Source: Calonectria ilicicola (lineage: Eukaryota > Ascomycota > Sordariomycetes > Hypocreales > Nectriaceae). From it: a DNA stretch of 64,000 nt. The position numbers were made by a program, and so were the translations under genes. The DNA is taken from positions 4,030,001 through 4,094,000 of the forward strand of contig CP085825.1 of the NCBI GenBank assembly GCA_020809705.1. The letters run 5' to 3'. The notes under the pieces are model-generated. The model had not been told where the DNA came from, ran no database searches, and saw nothing but the letters and a program-made list of their open reading frames with translations. Positions 13,201 through 26,150 of this stretch are shown one piece after another (the first letter of the stretch is position 1; each line of letters starts with the position of its first letter).

Positions 13201-16200
13201 AGGGTTTCCAGGGCTTACGCCCAAAAGATGGGTCCCTCTCGTGTTTTGGGTCTGACAAAAAAAGAAAAAGCAAAGTTGCAATTACAAGCGAACCCTCCCG
13301 GGCCGCTATCTAGCACCACCTACCTCAATAACCTCGAAAACCTCAAACAACCTACTGCACCCTTGGACTCTTGGTCGTTGAACTTACGCACAGAATGAAC
13401 AAGGTCGAGGTCCGGCGATTCGGGATGTCAGAAAATGGCCAACTTACGCAATCCGACTTGCCTTCGCCATGGCACGGATATCCGCGACGCCACGATACCC
13501 TTCCAAAGCCATCAATCAATCTCATCTAATGTGCTTCATCACGGGCAGGCATAACTCCGTGCTACTTAACCTGGTACCGTAATAATTTATTATCACCGTT
13601 TATGAGATGCAAGATGCCGCCCCCGGTCCATGAATTAAGCGAGAGCCAAAGTAGGGGGATTCATGTCAGGGAAACATCAACTCCAAAGCAGGTCTCAACC
13701 AATCTCAGCCCGTATCGTGCGCCTATCAATATCCATGACGCTCATCCAGCAACGTGTATTAGACATACAGCATATTGCATACGTTAGGCGATTGCCGAAT
13801 TCTTCGCGTGCTCCGCCATCGTACCCTAAAATTGGCCCAGCCCCTTGCCTAGTCAAAAGAACGAAAATTTTGGTCTTGGTTGTCATCATCGCCCAATTAT
13901 TCCGTGCAAGGGGGTGCTCAAGAGCTTTGAGATGGAATACGCACGCGATCGTAATGTTCTCCAGGGAGAATTATACTTTATCTATTTCATACAAAAGAAC
14001 ACGCGAACAAGACAACCAGTAAATGAAACGGACGGTGAGTTTTGTCCAAGACGTCAAGGACACCCTTACCGGATGACCGTAGGCTACTAGCAACCCTTGC
14101 ACCTGAAGGTCCGAGGATCTCGCCTATGCAATATGCACGGCAATTCCGCTTAACACCGCACACACCAATATGCACGCACGCTCATCCAGCGATGTACCCC
14201 AGATGGCGGCTACTTCTTTAAACTCCACTACGGTCTCGATCAATGAATTTTGTATAAGTAGCTCTCGAGAAAGTGTGCATCACCGGACCACCAACTAACA
14301 ATCGTATTTCAATTATACAATATGAGTCGCCAAAAATCGTCCGCCCTTCGACCGCCCGAGCGTCGTCCGTGTGGTCTAGACACAAGACATAAGCACAAAC
14401 GAAGAAAAAAAAATTGTGCATATACATTTAGCATTATTCGGTGTCTAACATGACTCCGAGACCTGCGTGCATTGGATAGCAATTGGACCGATTGTGCATG
14501 GCGGTCAAGGTCAGAACAGAGACAGTCAGGTGGCTGTTGGACGACCTGGCCAGCCTGCAACCTGGTGTGCGACTGGACTGACCAGCATCTCTTTTTTTGC
14601 CCTCCGATGTTCCCGCCGCGATGGGCAGCCAGCACGTGCGTAAAAGAGTTTCCATGAGGCCCTTGTTTTCTGGGTCCCGATGTGACGTTGACGAGGGCAT
14701 TATCGTCCATGATCTGGCAACGGATGCAGCCCCTATTGCGCCGTCACTCGGTGTCACTGCACTGTCACTGTCACTATCACCTCAGCCCATGAATAGTGAG
14801 GTCCTGGCCGTTGCGGGAGCGCGCCTTTCATCTCATCTCACAACCACGCTACCTGTCATTCAGCACCCATCGCCGACAAGTTTCTGTCAGAAGCTTTCAT
14901 CTGCGACGCTGGCGCGTGATGCAATTGCTAAACCAGACTCCCAAAACACCTAGTTGGAAATTAGCCCGGACCGGCTTCCTGGTTCCCGCTTCCACCTTGG
15001 GCCAGCCGATCCACAAGGCCATTTCTCTGGTTTCATTACTCTGAGGGGCGCGCCCTGGACAGCCTTGAGAGTGAGAAGAGAAAAAAAGAAGCAATTATCC
15101 ATCACCTACCAATGGACCCCACGTCACCTAAAAACCGGCCAGCGCCTTGCCCAATGCGTGCTCGTCAATCCCAATCAGTACAGGGCCAGGGCCAGAAGCA
15201 GCCTTTCCGTCGTTAACGATGACGAGGCTAGTTGTTTACCATAAGGCCTTTTTCCCCCTCCACTTTCCCCATCCCTGATGAAGAGCCTGCGGCAAAGCCA
15301 ATCCAATCCCTTAGCGGACAATCCATGCCCCGGCTTGTCACAGTAGTAGTGTTCTCCCGCTCAGCCGTGACAGTTCATGATCTTCGAGCAAGCCATGCCT
15401 GATGACAGAGGTAAGCGCATCCATGTTCCAGCCAGTCATCCACCACTGCGACCCAGTACCAAAGACGTCAAATGTCCGAAGCCACTGAAAAAACGGCTCG
15501 GGACAACAGATTACTCGACGCGCGCATCTCACGTTTGGGCCAGCTACTCGTCCTTGCTTTTTTATTTGGTTTTGTTTTTTTTTTCTTCCTAGCCAAGCCA
15601 GGCCGCGCGACAAGTCCCAGTCCAGGAGAAACTTAGCCTTTGGCCGCCGCCACTGCACAATCCCAGTGGAGCGTTGGCTTTCGGAAGCCATGGGAAAAAT
15701 GTCGCCGGGATGGCTTCCGGCACCGAGAGTTGAATACCCCCTTGAGATCCACGCCAGCTCGCCTTTCTCTCGGCAATCATTGGACCTGTCGATGCAGCCC
15801 ACTGCACCAGGGGTGGTGTCTAGCGCCTCGTGGGCAGACACAACCAATGCTTACGACCTGGAACCGACATCAGGAAAAAGCAATGATCTTCCGCCTCCGC
15901 CTCCGCCACTCAACACGCGGTCGTCCCAATGCGTGTTTGAGGGCTTTGGCATCCTCGGATAGCGTGTTGACTTTGCATCATGTATCCGTTAGTCTGGCCA
16001 GCCCTTGTCTTCCTACTTCTCTCCCCCGATCGCCAGCGTTGACGTTGATGATCGCCGCGGGGCGCGGATGGGGGAGGAACTATTTTTCTTTTTTTCCTTG
16101 CTGGAAAAGCAATGCGTCGTCTCATGACCCAGCAATGTCTCAATTCGGACCTTTTCATGAGCTGTTTTTAGGCAACACAAATCTCATCGTACCAGCCATT

Positions 16201-17483
16201 CACCGACATTCAGAATTATTGCCCCCGACTGAACTAGAAGTGTTCCAATGACGCTCTGGCTTCCGTGTTGCGGACGCATATCGTACCCGCCCTATGTGCC
16301 GGATCGGTTGTTGAGCTGCAAGGGATAGACAACTGTTCCAATAACGGCAGCCATTCAGCCCTGAGACATTCGGTTGTCTTACTACTCGGATAAAAATCTA
16401 AGTCAAACAAAGAAAAACAGATGGCCATGGATGTCATTCAAAAACGACTTGCCAAGTCGTATTCACATCTGTGCCAATTAAACATGTCAGCCTGCGACGG
16501 CTGGCCAACCACACATTACGCTGAGACCTGCTGCGTTGTATATCGTAAGTCTTGGTGTTGATAAGGACATACTCAAACCCAAGGCTTCATTTCTTGACCG
16601 TGTTTCCGCTGCCCGCAATCATTTCTCGTATTGACATGTTTTCGCATGCTGAGTTCCCCATACCCTCTTCTCCACACTTCATATGACACCAGAAGTGAGC
16701 AGTCACCAACATGTGTCCCTTCACCCGAACTGGGGGCTCGGGCATCGAGTCCAAGCCCCGAGATCAAATGCAACGTCTATCCATATGACGAGCAGGGACT
16801 GGGTCAAGTTTTTCCATTAGCAACATTCAGTCTATTGTCGTCCCCTGTTGTTGGTCGATCCATATAACCTGTAGCTCAGCCACACACCTACACATATACT
16901 CGCAAGCACACAAATTCCTCGTAGTCAGTTGCCAAAAGGAATCAAATCTGGTACAATTCCTCTTTTAACATGCTATCAGCCCTAAATGAGATCCATCTCC
17001 ATTAGTGGTGACATATTCCCGCATGCCCACTTGCCTCCGCTAATGCCCACATCATGCAACGAAAATCCAGCGGACTCCTATCGTAGGGAACAAGGGCAGG
17101 GTTTCCATACAAGCAAAAAAAAAAACAAGTCGCTGCATCCTCCAAGCACCCTATCATATTTTAGACCCTGTCCTGAGGGGCCAAGGCGCTTAGGGATTTG
17201 TTTTCCAACGGCAATTGTCTCCATGCCCATGTGGCCCTAATTGCGGCCACCAACCGTAATGCCTACCCGAGTGGGTACAGCATTAGAGGCTGCATATCGT
17301 CAAACAAGAGCAACGCGCCTCATCCAGGTTGTCCCCAAGTCCACAAGGTATCATCCGGCACACATGGTACGAGTCCAGCGAGGTCAAAGCGCTCCTGTAG
17401 CTCCATCATGCGTGTGAATATGCAGTGCTTCTCGCATAACCGAAGACTATTCATCCCGATAGGTAGTGGTATTCCGAATCATG
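10243..17483. other. 7.2-kb intergenic tract without a recognised gene
   Basis: The tract is bounded by the 5' end of NUM1 and the 3' end of the membrane protein gene. It holds only frames of about 200 codons or less, with unstructured translations and no domain motif. An AGCACC repeat lies at about 11381-11403, poly-T at about 12531-12546 and 15566-15590, and short GTCACT repeats near 14755-14775. I saw no tRNA, snRNA or transposon ends. Part of it must be the NUM1 promoter. Noncoding transcripts or a gene cut into short exons cannot be excluded. Confidence 0.5.
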
Positions 17484-18817
17484 TCATGATTGTACAAGCG
17501 ATGCGACCTTCTCGTCGACCCATATCGGGTACTTGTTCAGGCTCTCAAACCACTGGATTACACTGCCGATCTAGGAGCTCTCGTCAGCCACATCTTCTTC
17601 TCTGTCCCCCGAAACTGCATCGGCACTCACCAAAAAGGCCCAAGAGCCGATGTATGTCGACAACGTCGCTGCATACTCAACGGCCGGATTTGAGATTCCA
17701 AAGCCCAATGCTCCACAGAGCGTAAAACCAATGGCTCCTATGAAGTTCCACAATCCAATGTGCCATCCGAGGACTCCTGGAGCGGGAATGTACCAACGGG
17801 GCTGTACCTCGATCATGAACAGGGCACTTGATACGACAAACCCCATCCCCCCAATAACCTGGGGAGCCCAGTACACCCCGTTCTCGGCAGGCTTGGAGAG
17901 GTTGTTTAGAATAGGCGGTATCGCGGTTATTCCCGAAATCCAGAAGATGGTAGCACCAATCATTTGTGACAGGCAGGCCAGGAAGCCAACCTCGCGAAAG
18001 TAGTGTGTCCTGAGTTCATACCATGTTGGCCACCAAGACCACGCTCTGGTGGCATTTACGGCACTGGAAGAACTGCTTCCTGATTCACTATTAGCTGTAT
18101 CTGTCTTTTTGATAAAAGATCGCTTTTGAGCATGCGAGTGACGGCATTGGTGAGCTTTCCGGACGTGGAGGGCTCCATCGAGCGATTCTTCCAAAGCCCA
18201 CCCAAAGCAATCAGATCGGTTTTCATTCACAGCTTCAAGCATTAGAAGCACCGATCCAAACTCGAATACTGTAGCTCCAATTATTGCCGTGAGTCCAGCG
18301 CCCCAGGTTGTCTCGCCTGAAAATTCCGACGATGGATATGCAACTGGGAGCCAGGAAAAGAAACCGTTGAAAACCCATATGACAGATCCTACAACAGGTC
18401 AGTCCAATCCAGCCATTGATATGCAGCATTCTACTTGCCAATTGTAAAAACGACGGCTACGTCATATGAAACATCCCACACGGGATACCTCAACACCATC
18501 TTGGCAATTCCGCGGGCAGTTTGCTGCCATGTGTTGGTTAGGTTCGGCGCCTTCGCCGAGGCGTGTTTTCCCGGATGACGGTCAAGAACGACTGCGTGCC
18601 GACCTTTTCTGTTGTCCCGACTCCTCCAGAGATACGCCGCCTTCACTGGAAGGTGAGAAGATGTGGTTTGGGGAGTCTCATGGCCTTCATCTGGTGGTGT
18701 GGCGGGCTGCTTCTCAGCTGTGATGTACCGTCTTGTAGGATTCAGCGACTTCCAGGGTCCCGTACTATGCACCGCGCGATAGTGACGACCCAAAAAGTGA
18801 TCCTGCGTTTTAGGCAT
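17484..18817 (-). CDS. Fungal integral membrane protein of unknown function
   Basis: This is a 407-residue protein from three exons: 18817-18439, 18388-17631 and 17570-17484. The first 120 residues are polar; the rest holds about six to eight hydrophobic segments, starting with FTIGSVIWVFNGFFSWLPV and including IGATIFWISGITAI and GGMGFVVSSALFMIEV. I recognise it as a common fungal 'integral membrane protein' family with no assigned reaction. Intron 2 is canonical (GTGAGT...CTAG, 60 bp) and the last exon continues in frame to VDEKVASLVQS-stop. Intron 1 only keeps the frame if the donor is GCAAGT at 18438, a GC-AG intron; the nearby GTAGAA donor would shift the frame. The gene faces the dehalogenase-like gene across an AT-rich spacer. 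Confidence 0.82.
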
Positions 18818-19838
18818 GATTGGGTGTCTCCTTGGTGGTTATTGTGTCTCTGTGGGTGAATGTGGCATATTTCCGATGATTTTGATGTTTTGTTGTTGTT
18901 TTATGACGTGAAGCATAAGTTGAGCAATCTTACTTGTTGCGTGAGGAATAGCCCCTCGCCACATATGCGAGGCATGTTGCCGGGTTTCCGAAGCCACCGT
19001 CACAGGCATCCCTGTTTGGTTAGACACCAAAGCTGCTCATAGTGACCAAATCAGGGCATTTAAATATCAATTCACGTCGGATTCACATAGGCGAATACAG
19101 TGAGTTGCAAGAAATGTTCAGGTCCCACCTATTTTCTAGGTGATTAATTTTTTTCAATTAATAATAAATAAAGCGGTATGAATTGATTAGTATAACATTG
19201 GTTTAAAATAGTGATATTGTCGGATATTTCGTATATTCTTTTATTTTACCTTTTATCTTCCTTGGTCTTTTTGATTTATTCGTTTGTTGGAGACATTTGT
19301 ATAGGTTAAAAGTCACTGCATCCAGACTAGATATCTAATGATGTAGGCGATTTTTCAACATCATCAAGTTCTCTTGACGCATTTCCTATCATTATTAAAA
19401 AATCACCCCGTTCTCCTAAAACATAAACCCAGAAGATTTTTTGAACAGACTTTATGGTGTTGGAAGCCAGCTGCCACCTGCGTTGACTCAACTGATTTGG
19501 AGGGCTACCCTGTAGCATCATCTCAGCGCCACTCTTCTAGGCTCTATATTATCGGCTTCTTTGTAATCGCCAAGGGCCCATGGTATCTACCTTCATCTGA
19601 TGGTAGATTTTTGGGGGCGGAATGGGCATGCATATTTGAAATACACAACCCTGCAGCACTTTATGCATTCCATTTCGTCATCTAGATGACCAACCTAAAT
19701 CACTACCACATCATGTGACCACTCATGTTGGAGAAGTCTGCCCTACTTAATCTCTCAAGTTTCATCTGAAAGAACAATCATCTCGAGCACAACAAAATTA
19801 GCATTCTAAAACTGAGGACCATTACGCCAACGGAGGTC
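18818..19838. other. AT-rich divergent spacer
   Basis: This spacer lies between the membrane protein gene (-) and the dehalogenase-like gene (+), so it should contain both promoters. From about 19050 to 19400 it is strongly AT-rich with runs such as TTAATAATAAATAAA, unlike the flanking coding DNA. A 103-codon frame at 19374-19685 has no recognisable similarity. No inverted repeat ends were found that would mark a transposon. Confidence 0.5.
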
Positions 19839-20642
19839 ATGTCGCCAGGAATACTCGCTCCACTTGCCAATGTCAAAGCCCTTACCTTTGACATCTTTGG
19901 CACCGTTGTTGACTGGAAGTCGTCTGTTACCGAAGAGCTCGTCCTTCGAGCGCACCGCAAAAGGAACTCAGAAATTCCAGAGCAATTGAAGAATGAGCTG
20001 AACAACATGAGTGATGAAGACTGGGAAAAGTTTGCTATTGAGTGGCGTGGCACGTATATGGACTTCACAAAATCCTTCAACCCCGAAGCCGATGGTTGGA
20101 AGGACGTCGATCAACATCTATACGACAGCCTCATCGAGTTGCTCGATAAATGGAACTTGAAAGATTTATATACAGCCCAGGAAATGGAATCTCTAAGCCT
20201 TGTGTGGCACCGTCTTCGCCCTTGGGATGACTCTCCTGGAGGATTGAAGGAGCTTGGAAAGACGTATGTCACATCTACTCTCTCCAATGGCAATACGGTG
20301 TTGCTACATGATCTTGATGACTTTGGAGATTTGGGATTTGAAGAGTTCATCTCAGCCGAGGACTTTAAAGTCTACAAGCCAAACCCCATTGTATACCAGG
20401 GCGCTGCGCGGGAACTGGGCTTCGCGCCGGGAGAGGTTGCAATGGTAGCAGCTCACTTATTCGACCTGGAAGCGGCAAGGAAATGTGGTTTCAAAACCGT
20501 TTACATTGAGAGACCAACTGAGGAATCGTGGCCAAAAGATGGCGACAAGTACAAGGAGGCAAAGGAATGGGTGGATCTCTGGATTTCTGAGGACAAAAAC
20601 GGCATCGAGACGTTGGCTCGCGAACTCGAAAACATCAGATAG
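19839..20642 (+). CDS. HAD-superfamily hydrolase, haloacid dehalogenase type II-like
   Basis: This is an intronless gene of 267 residues. The core HAD motifs are in order. Motif I, LTFDIFGTVVDW, places the nucleophile Asp at residue 18. Motif II is the TSTLSNGN segment near 145-152. Motif III is Lys180 in VYKPNPIVYQGA. Motif IV is AAHLFDLEAARKCG with Asp209. The order and spacing match fungal 2-haloacid dehalogenase-like proteins, which hydrolyse C-Cl/C-F bonds of short haloacids or act on other small substrates; the true substrate is not determined. The ATG follows an AT-rich promoter. The gene is divergent from the membrane protein gene; a functional link between the two is only speculative. 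Confidence 0.9.
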   Translation: MSPGILAPLANVKALTFDIFGTVVDWKSSVTEELVLRAHRKRNSEIPEQLKNELNNMSDEDWEKFAIEWRGTYMDFTKSFNPEADGWKDVDQHLYDSLIELLDKWNLKDLYTAQEMESLSLVWHRLRPWDDSPGGLKELGKTYVTSTLSNGNTVLLHDLDDFGDLGFEEFISAEDFKVYKPNPIVYQGAARELGFAPGEVAMVAAHLFDLEAARKCGFKTVYIERPTEESWPKDGDKYKEAKEWVDLWISEDKNGIETLARELENIR

Positions 20643-23600
20643 GCTGATTGTGCCAACTATTATGGAGCCAATGCAACGGGTTTGCACAAAGTAAAGGAGC
20701 AGTGACGTCGTAGCTCATCAATAACATACCACTTTCTCGTGAGAAGAACACGACGCTCGAACAGGGTTGCAGCACTTGATTCACATGTCCGGAAATCATA
20801 TTCCAGATGACATCACCACATGTTGCAAATTATAGCCTGTATATGTTTTATCCCGGCCGTATTCGGCCGAGTTCCCGAACAACGAAGCCTCGGTTTAAAT
20901 TTAGGCTGGATGAGAGTCACATGAGAGATATCGTCTGCCTCTTTTTCCAATACCGACATGGGGTCCATCCCTCAAATTAACCAGAGCCAATCGTTAGAAT
21001 TACTATTTTTTTACGGGACTAACTATAGCCGTGCATTGTAGCCGTTTGGGAATAGGTTGTTGGGATCTTACATATCTCATCTCATATCTATCGGGGATGG
21101 AGCGATGTGACTAAACCTTTTACATCGTTGTCAAACCAACACTGTGACTCTTGATTAATGGCCGATAGCCGGCAAGAGTTCATTGGTCTTGCGGTGAGAA
21201 TGTACCAGATGGAACATGGTCACAACATTTTTGGGCCTCGGTTCATGTAGCGGACTGGATGCAAGCAACCACATCGGGACACATCACTCGTCATCGATGA
21301 CTGCGTCGGGTGTTCTCGTCTCGGAGAAGGATCCGAAAATGTCTTGAAGTGCCGCGATCGATGGAACGTTGCTGAGGCTCAAAAAGAAAGGTTACAGAAG
21401 GGATCATTGGTTCCGACATGCCGTCGTGTCTCAGCACACAGCCTTTGTCTCACACGGACCGCGAGGACCGGAAGCAACTACATTTCGGCAAGCGAGTGAC
21501 AGAGAAGAAACATGGTATAGGTTGAATGACGGGGAAGCGGGAGTTCAAGAGGCAAAAGCAAAAAAAAAAAGAAGGTGAAGGAGAAGATCAGAGAAACGAA
21601 CCGAACAAACGTAGAACCAGATCCTAATACATTGAATGAACCGGTTTCATGTCTTTACCCATGTCGCTTTTTTGATAGTAATTTTTTCTGGTTACTAGGT
21701 TGGTGGTCGAGGCTGCATCGCGTGCCATGTGTTTCGTTACCTGCTTGCTCAGTAGCAGCCAAGAAAAAACAACACATGTACCCTTCTCTGAGGTGGCAAC
21801 TTGCCACATGCTGGTCTACTTTTGAGTAACCTATCAAAGCTCCGAAGACTTGCATGAATGTTGGACAAACTTAGGAGCCTTAGTCAGTCACCCCACGGGC
21901 CAAAAAAAGAGGTACAGGTGACCTAGGCCTCGTTTCGACTCTCCTGATGCACTGCCCAGCTATCTATTTCCGATCCGGATGAGCCCCAATCGGGTGGACT
22001 GATGGGTTTACACGGGTTTGCCCAGGAACCCCGGAAGTGGCAGGGTGCAAGCGTATACAATATGCCATAAACAGCCGAGCCAACATGGCAATGTCTAACG
22101 GCAGCCATGTTGTTGATTGGCGTGAGAGCCGAGTCAAGCCGTGCCCCGGGCTGGAAGCGGAATAATGCGTGGGAAAAAACACAGACACGACTGGGGGAGG
22201 GGGCACCGAGGCAGCCGAGAAGGGGAAAGACAAGAGAAGAGCATCGGAATAACACCCGGGAAGACGGGAGAAAGGGGGTCATGTACATGTATACATACAA
22301 TGCCACATAGCATATGCCAATCGCTCGGGCAGGGAAGCGGCAGAATACAGGGAGAAGCACGCCGTCCCATGTGAATGTCGCTGCGGTGCGAGTGATGAAT
22401 CGGTCCTTTGCGGGATCGGTTACGGGCCAATGAGGAGATTTGCGGATGTGATGGGACCGGGGGAGCTATGCATGGGGGCTGAATGAGTGCAGCCATGGTT
22501 AATTGGAATCTGACATGCTGCATGACTGGGAAAAGCTCTGGATTTGATAGACATCACAGCTGGCTTTGGCCCAAGTGTGAGATTGCCATGCCGGAGGTTG
22601 AGTTGAAGTGCATAGGGGTGGGGTCGATGGGACCCGCTAGGCCGACCCATCTGCGACCTGCGTCTCCAAATACCCCGAGAGACATCCTGGGCTCAGCAAT
22701 CAATATTCTGGTCAATGCCTTTAACTGGGCGCCCGATCGGTGCGAGATGTCACTGCGGGGACGCATCTGGTGGGAGCATCTTGGCCACCTGCCATGGTGG
22801 GTTTGGCCCTTTCAGTTGATGCTGTCAAAGTGTCGGACCGGCACAGCCCCGAGCAACGAGGGACGTGAGCGAGCGTGAGAGGAAAAGAAAAAAAGCACAC
22901 TACGGGCACCAAGCGCCAAAGCCGGTGGGCACCCGAGCAAGGAGCAAGGGAGGGGGACCGCTCCGACTGGATGGAAGGCCTGGCGGACCAGAAGCAATTG
23001 AGGTAGTTGAGAGGCTGGTGTCAGTTGCCGCACATCGCCGATTGGGTTGGTGGTGTCTGGCAGCTTGACATTGGTATGACAGGCTCCGGCTCGCGAGACT
23101 GACAGGCGCACCTGCGAATGCATGCAAGAAGAGGACAGCATTGACACCCGAGCGAGCATTAGGGGCGAAAAGGGGGCCACCGGCAAGTCCCTTGGCCCAA
23201 CGCGGCCCAGTCTGGATGGATGGCGAGTTTATTCGCATCAACTGTCCTACGCCTCCCCACCAGAAAAAAAAAACTTGTGCTCGTGTTCTCTCAGCTGGGC
23301 GTAACCTTTCCGCATTGCAGGCTCCATATGGCATCAAGAGGCGTTCGGGTGTGGACGCATGACGCGGAGATGGCGCATCTATGTACAGTTATATATCCGT
23401 TGGTGGTAGCAAGTACCAAGCGCCTAGACTCGGTCCGTCTGACTGAGTTGCAGAGACGGGGTGAAGCACTACGATGCAATCTGGACCACAAGAGCAAGGT
23501 ACATACCCACGCCGGCAAGCAACCCCTCTCTCTCGCAGCCGCCAACGGCTCCATACTTGCTCTGGTTAGGCATTAGGCACTCAGATTCGGAACATTATGC

Positions 23601-26084
23601 GGTGGGTTAGCCCTCTGCCAAGACGAGGGTATCGAGTATAGCGTTGGCGGTTTCCCGTTCAAGGCTGCATCCAAACGCCTCAAGCATTGCTAAAAAAGGT
23701 GAAAAGGGAAAAAAAAGAAAAAAAATAGAGAAGGAAAAAAAACCCTATAACTTTTCTTTCCTTTGCTAAAATGTGGGTATTCGACATGTACAGTCTCTTT
23801 CTCCCTGCCTCCCTCCCTCCCTCCTTCATGTACGAGTAAGGATGACGAGGGGGACACAGACTAAACAGCCAATTGCACACCTAGCACTTGTGGAAATAAG
23901 AATCGATGATCCCTCAACGTCGGTAACGCAAGCAAGCAAGCAGGTGCATAACCGCAAGACTCGGTGTACACACTTGGCCGAAAGGATAAAACGTCGTTTG
24001 TTATCGGAGGGATGCCCGCCCGTAGCTTAGCTTGCCTGTCTCGGCCAACTAGCTCGCTGTAACTGCTCCAGCTCCTGGGCGAACCCAGACAGGGACGGGG
24101 GAGACGGGGAACGGGCGGGAACCTTGAAGGAAGGCTGAAAGGAGGTTAGGAAGGTTAGAGGTTGGCAACCTAAGTTTTTCCCTACCGACTGTTAGTCGGG
24201 GCTGTGGTCGCATTCCCACGTTTGACGGTACGCGGACCCAGAGGACCTGCTTCTGACGGCCTTTCCGTGCTGGGCCAGGGCCGCGTGGAACGTGGGATGA
24301 GAAAAAACAGCTGTCCCTTCCCACCCCCGTCGTCTTTTCTCGTCTGTCGTGTCGATGGAAACTTTTTGAACCAAGCAACGCGCCCACTTGACAACTGTAA
24401 GCATGGCACGGATGGGACGTGAAGACGGGTCTGGGCTCAGAGATCAACACTCGGATCAAGCCACTCTTGCCTTTGCGTGTCGGCATGACCCTTGTTGACT
24501 GGATATCGACAACGTCAAGAGAGATTGGACATGAGCAACGGATTCGAGAGACCCGCCATTGCCGTTGCTGACTGGAGCCAACAAGCGCGGGAGGCCGGGA
24601 TGGGGTTGATGAGCGAGCGTCCGTGCAGCCCGGGAGCGGGTGTAGGACCAGACAGCGTCTCGTGTGCTTTCCGCAGCTCGGTTTCGTCTGCTGTGATTGT
24701 GATTGCGACCGCGGGCGGCTGTGGGTTATGGTTGTGGGTTGTGGAGGTGACTTTTCGACCCTTCGCACTGATGCAGTAATGCAAATGCGATGCGTGTGAA
24801 AGCCATTATCTGCGCCGCCGTCCCTTGCACCGTCACACACACACGCACACGCACACGTACAGTAGCTGTACCCAACGGTACCTGACATTGACATCAACTC
24901 CTACTTGGCCTAACCCGGTAAACAACCCTTACAACTGCCCGACTCTTCAACAACGGCGCGCGCGAAGAAGGACAGGGTTCACCAGACCCTCAATTTTTTT
25001 TTTTCCACCTCCGGTCTCTTCTGGACCCCCCTCCAGTTCCAACTGCCCCGGTCCTGCCAACACACACCAGCCCGGATTGTTTTTCGTCGTCCCCCCGTCT
25101 TCTTCTCGTTCTCTTGCGTGGATTCTAGCGAGCGAAAAATGTGTGAATGTCACTCTGCTGGTCAAATCGATTTCTCCATCCACTGCCGTCGCACTACCCG
25201 CTTGTCAGCACAGGCCACCTCACCACCCGTGCACTACGCCTCCGTGCCCCAACCCCAGCCTCCAAAAACGCCACTATGCCCAGCGAGCGTGTTCCCCAGG
25301 ACAGCGGAGTCGTCGTGATGTACAAGGGTGGTACATTTTTACAGCAGGCTGGGTCATGGCCCACTCAGGTACCTCTCGCTGCAGGCAGAGTACCCAGCCT
25401 ACCACAGCGGCACTATGCCTCTAACCACAGCGCGGGCTAACCACACCCCAACCACACCACTCACAAGTGCTGCGACCACCTGGTCGTGCTTAATGCGTGC
25501 TTGCTGCATGCTGCAAAGACAGGCCCAGCATGCAGAATAAGCAAAACTACAAGAGAGAAGAAGAAGAAGGTAGAAAATTGTGAGGAGCGCCCCAAAAAAG
25601 GAAAAACACGCAACCCCGAGGGTACCCCGGTGGAAGCTTAGGATGAAAATTTTGTTCCTCGGAGATGGAAGAAAGTACTTGTCGACAAGCAGCAGCCAAA
25701 CAAAAGCCGTGTTTTCGTTCTTCTTTGCTCGTAGCCCCCAATCGTCGCATCATCCCTCCGAAGGATGGAGAATCGTACTGCGCCGGGCATCCACATCTAC
25801 TCCCACGCTTAATTGTGGACGCCGGCCCGTTTTGTACCTAGACGCCTTTTTTCTCTCTCCCTCCATCTCCCTTTGCCTCTCCTGTGCTAAGGTCCCCACG
25901 CCACGGGAAGGTGCGACAGCCGGACAGACCTCTTAGCCATTGGCTGAGGCAAGATGGCTCCTTTCCGGCTGTCGACATTGAGGAGCCGAGTTCTACCAGG
26001 TGTCGAGTCAGGGGGGGGGGGGGGCCACTGGGACATGATACTGGCTGGAGAGTGGCAGCCTCGCGCCGCCCACCCATTTACCGT

Positions 26085-26150
26085 AGCGCACCGCATCGCA
26101 TCGCATCGAACCGCACCGTAAATGCACCGCACCGCACCCGCGGCGGGTGC
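26085..26150. repeat. CGCA/CGCATC tandem repeat with GC-rich hairpin
   Basis: Short units of CGCAC, CGCATC and CACCG repeat through 26085-26138. The tract ends in a perfect inverted repeat, GCACCCGC-G-GCGGGTGC (26134-26150). It follows a run of 14 G at 26011-26024 by about 60 bases. Confidence 0.7.

Noticed and set aside
15640..16251. 203-codon plus-strand frame
   Set aside because: Overlaps another long frame on the opposite strand, has no motif, and its translation resembles random sequence.
17198..17725. 175-codon plus-strand frame
   Set aside because: It is antisense to the last exons of the membrane protein gene, whose reading is supported by conserved splice junctions.
18434..18439. 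Canonical GT donor for membrane protein intron 1
   Set aside because: Using GTAGAA at 18434 with the clear acceptor breaks the frame; the GC donor keeps it.
24049..24897. 282-codon minus-strand frame
   Set aside because: Composition is Arg/Ser/Cys/Pro-rich without any domain or hydrophobic pattern, in GC-rich DNA where long chance frames are common; no splice or start support.
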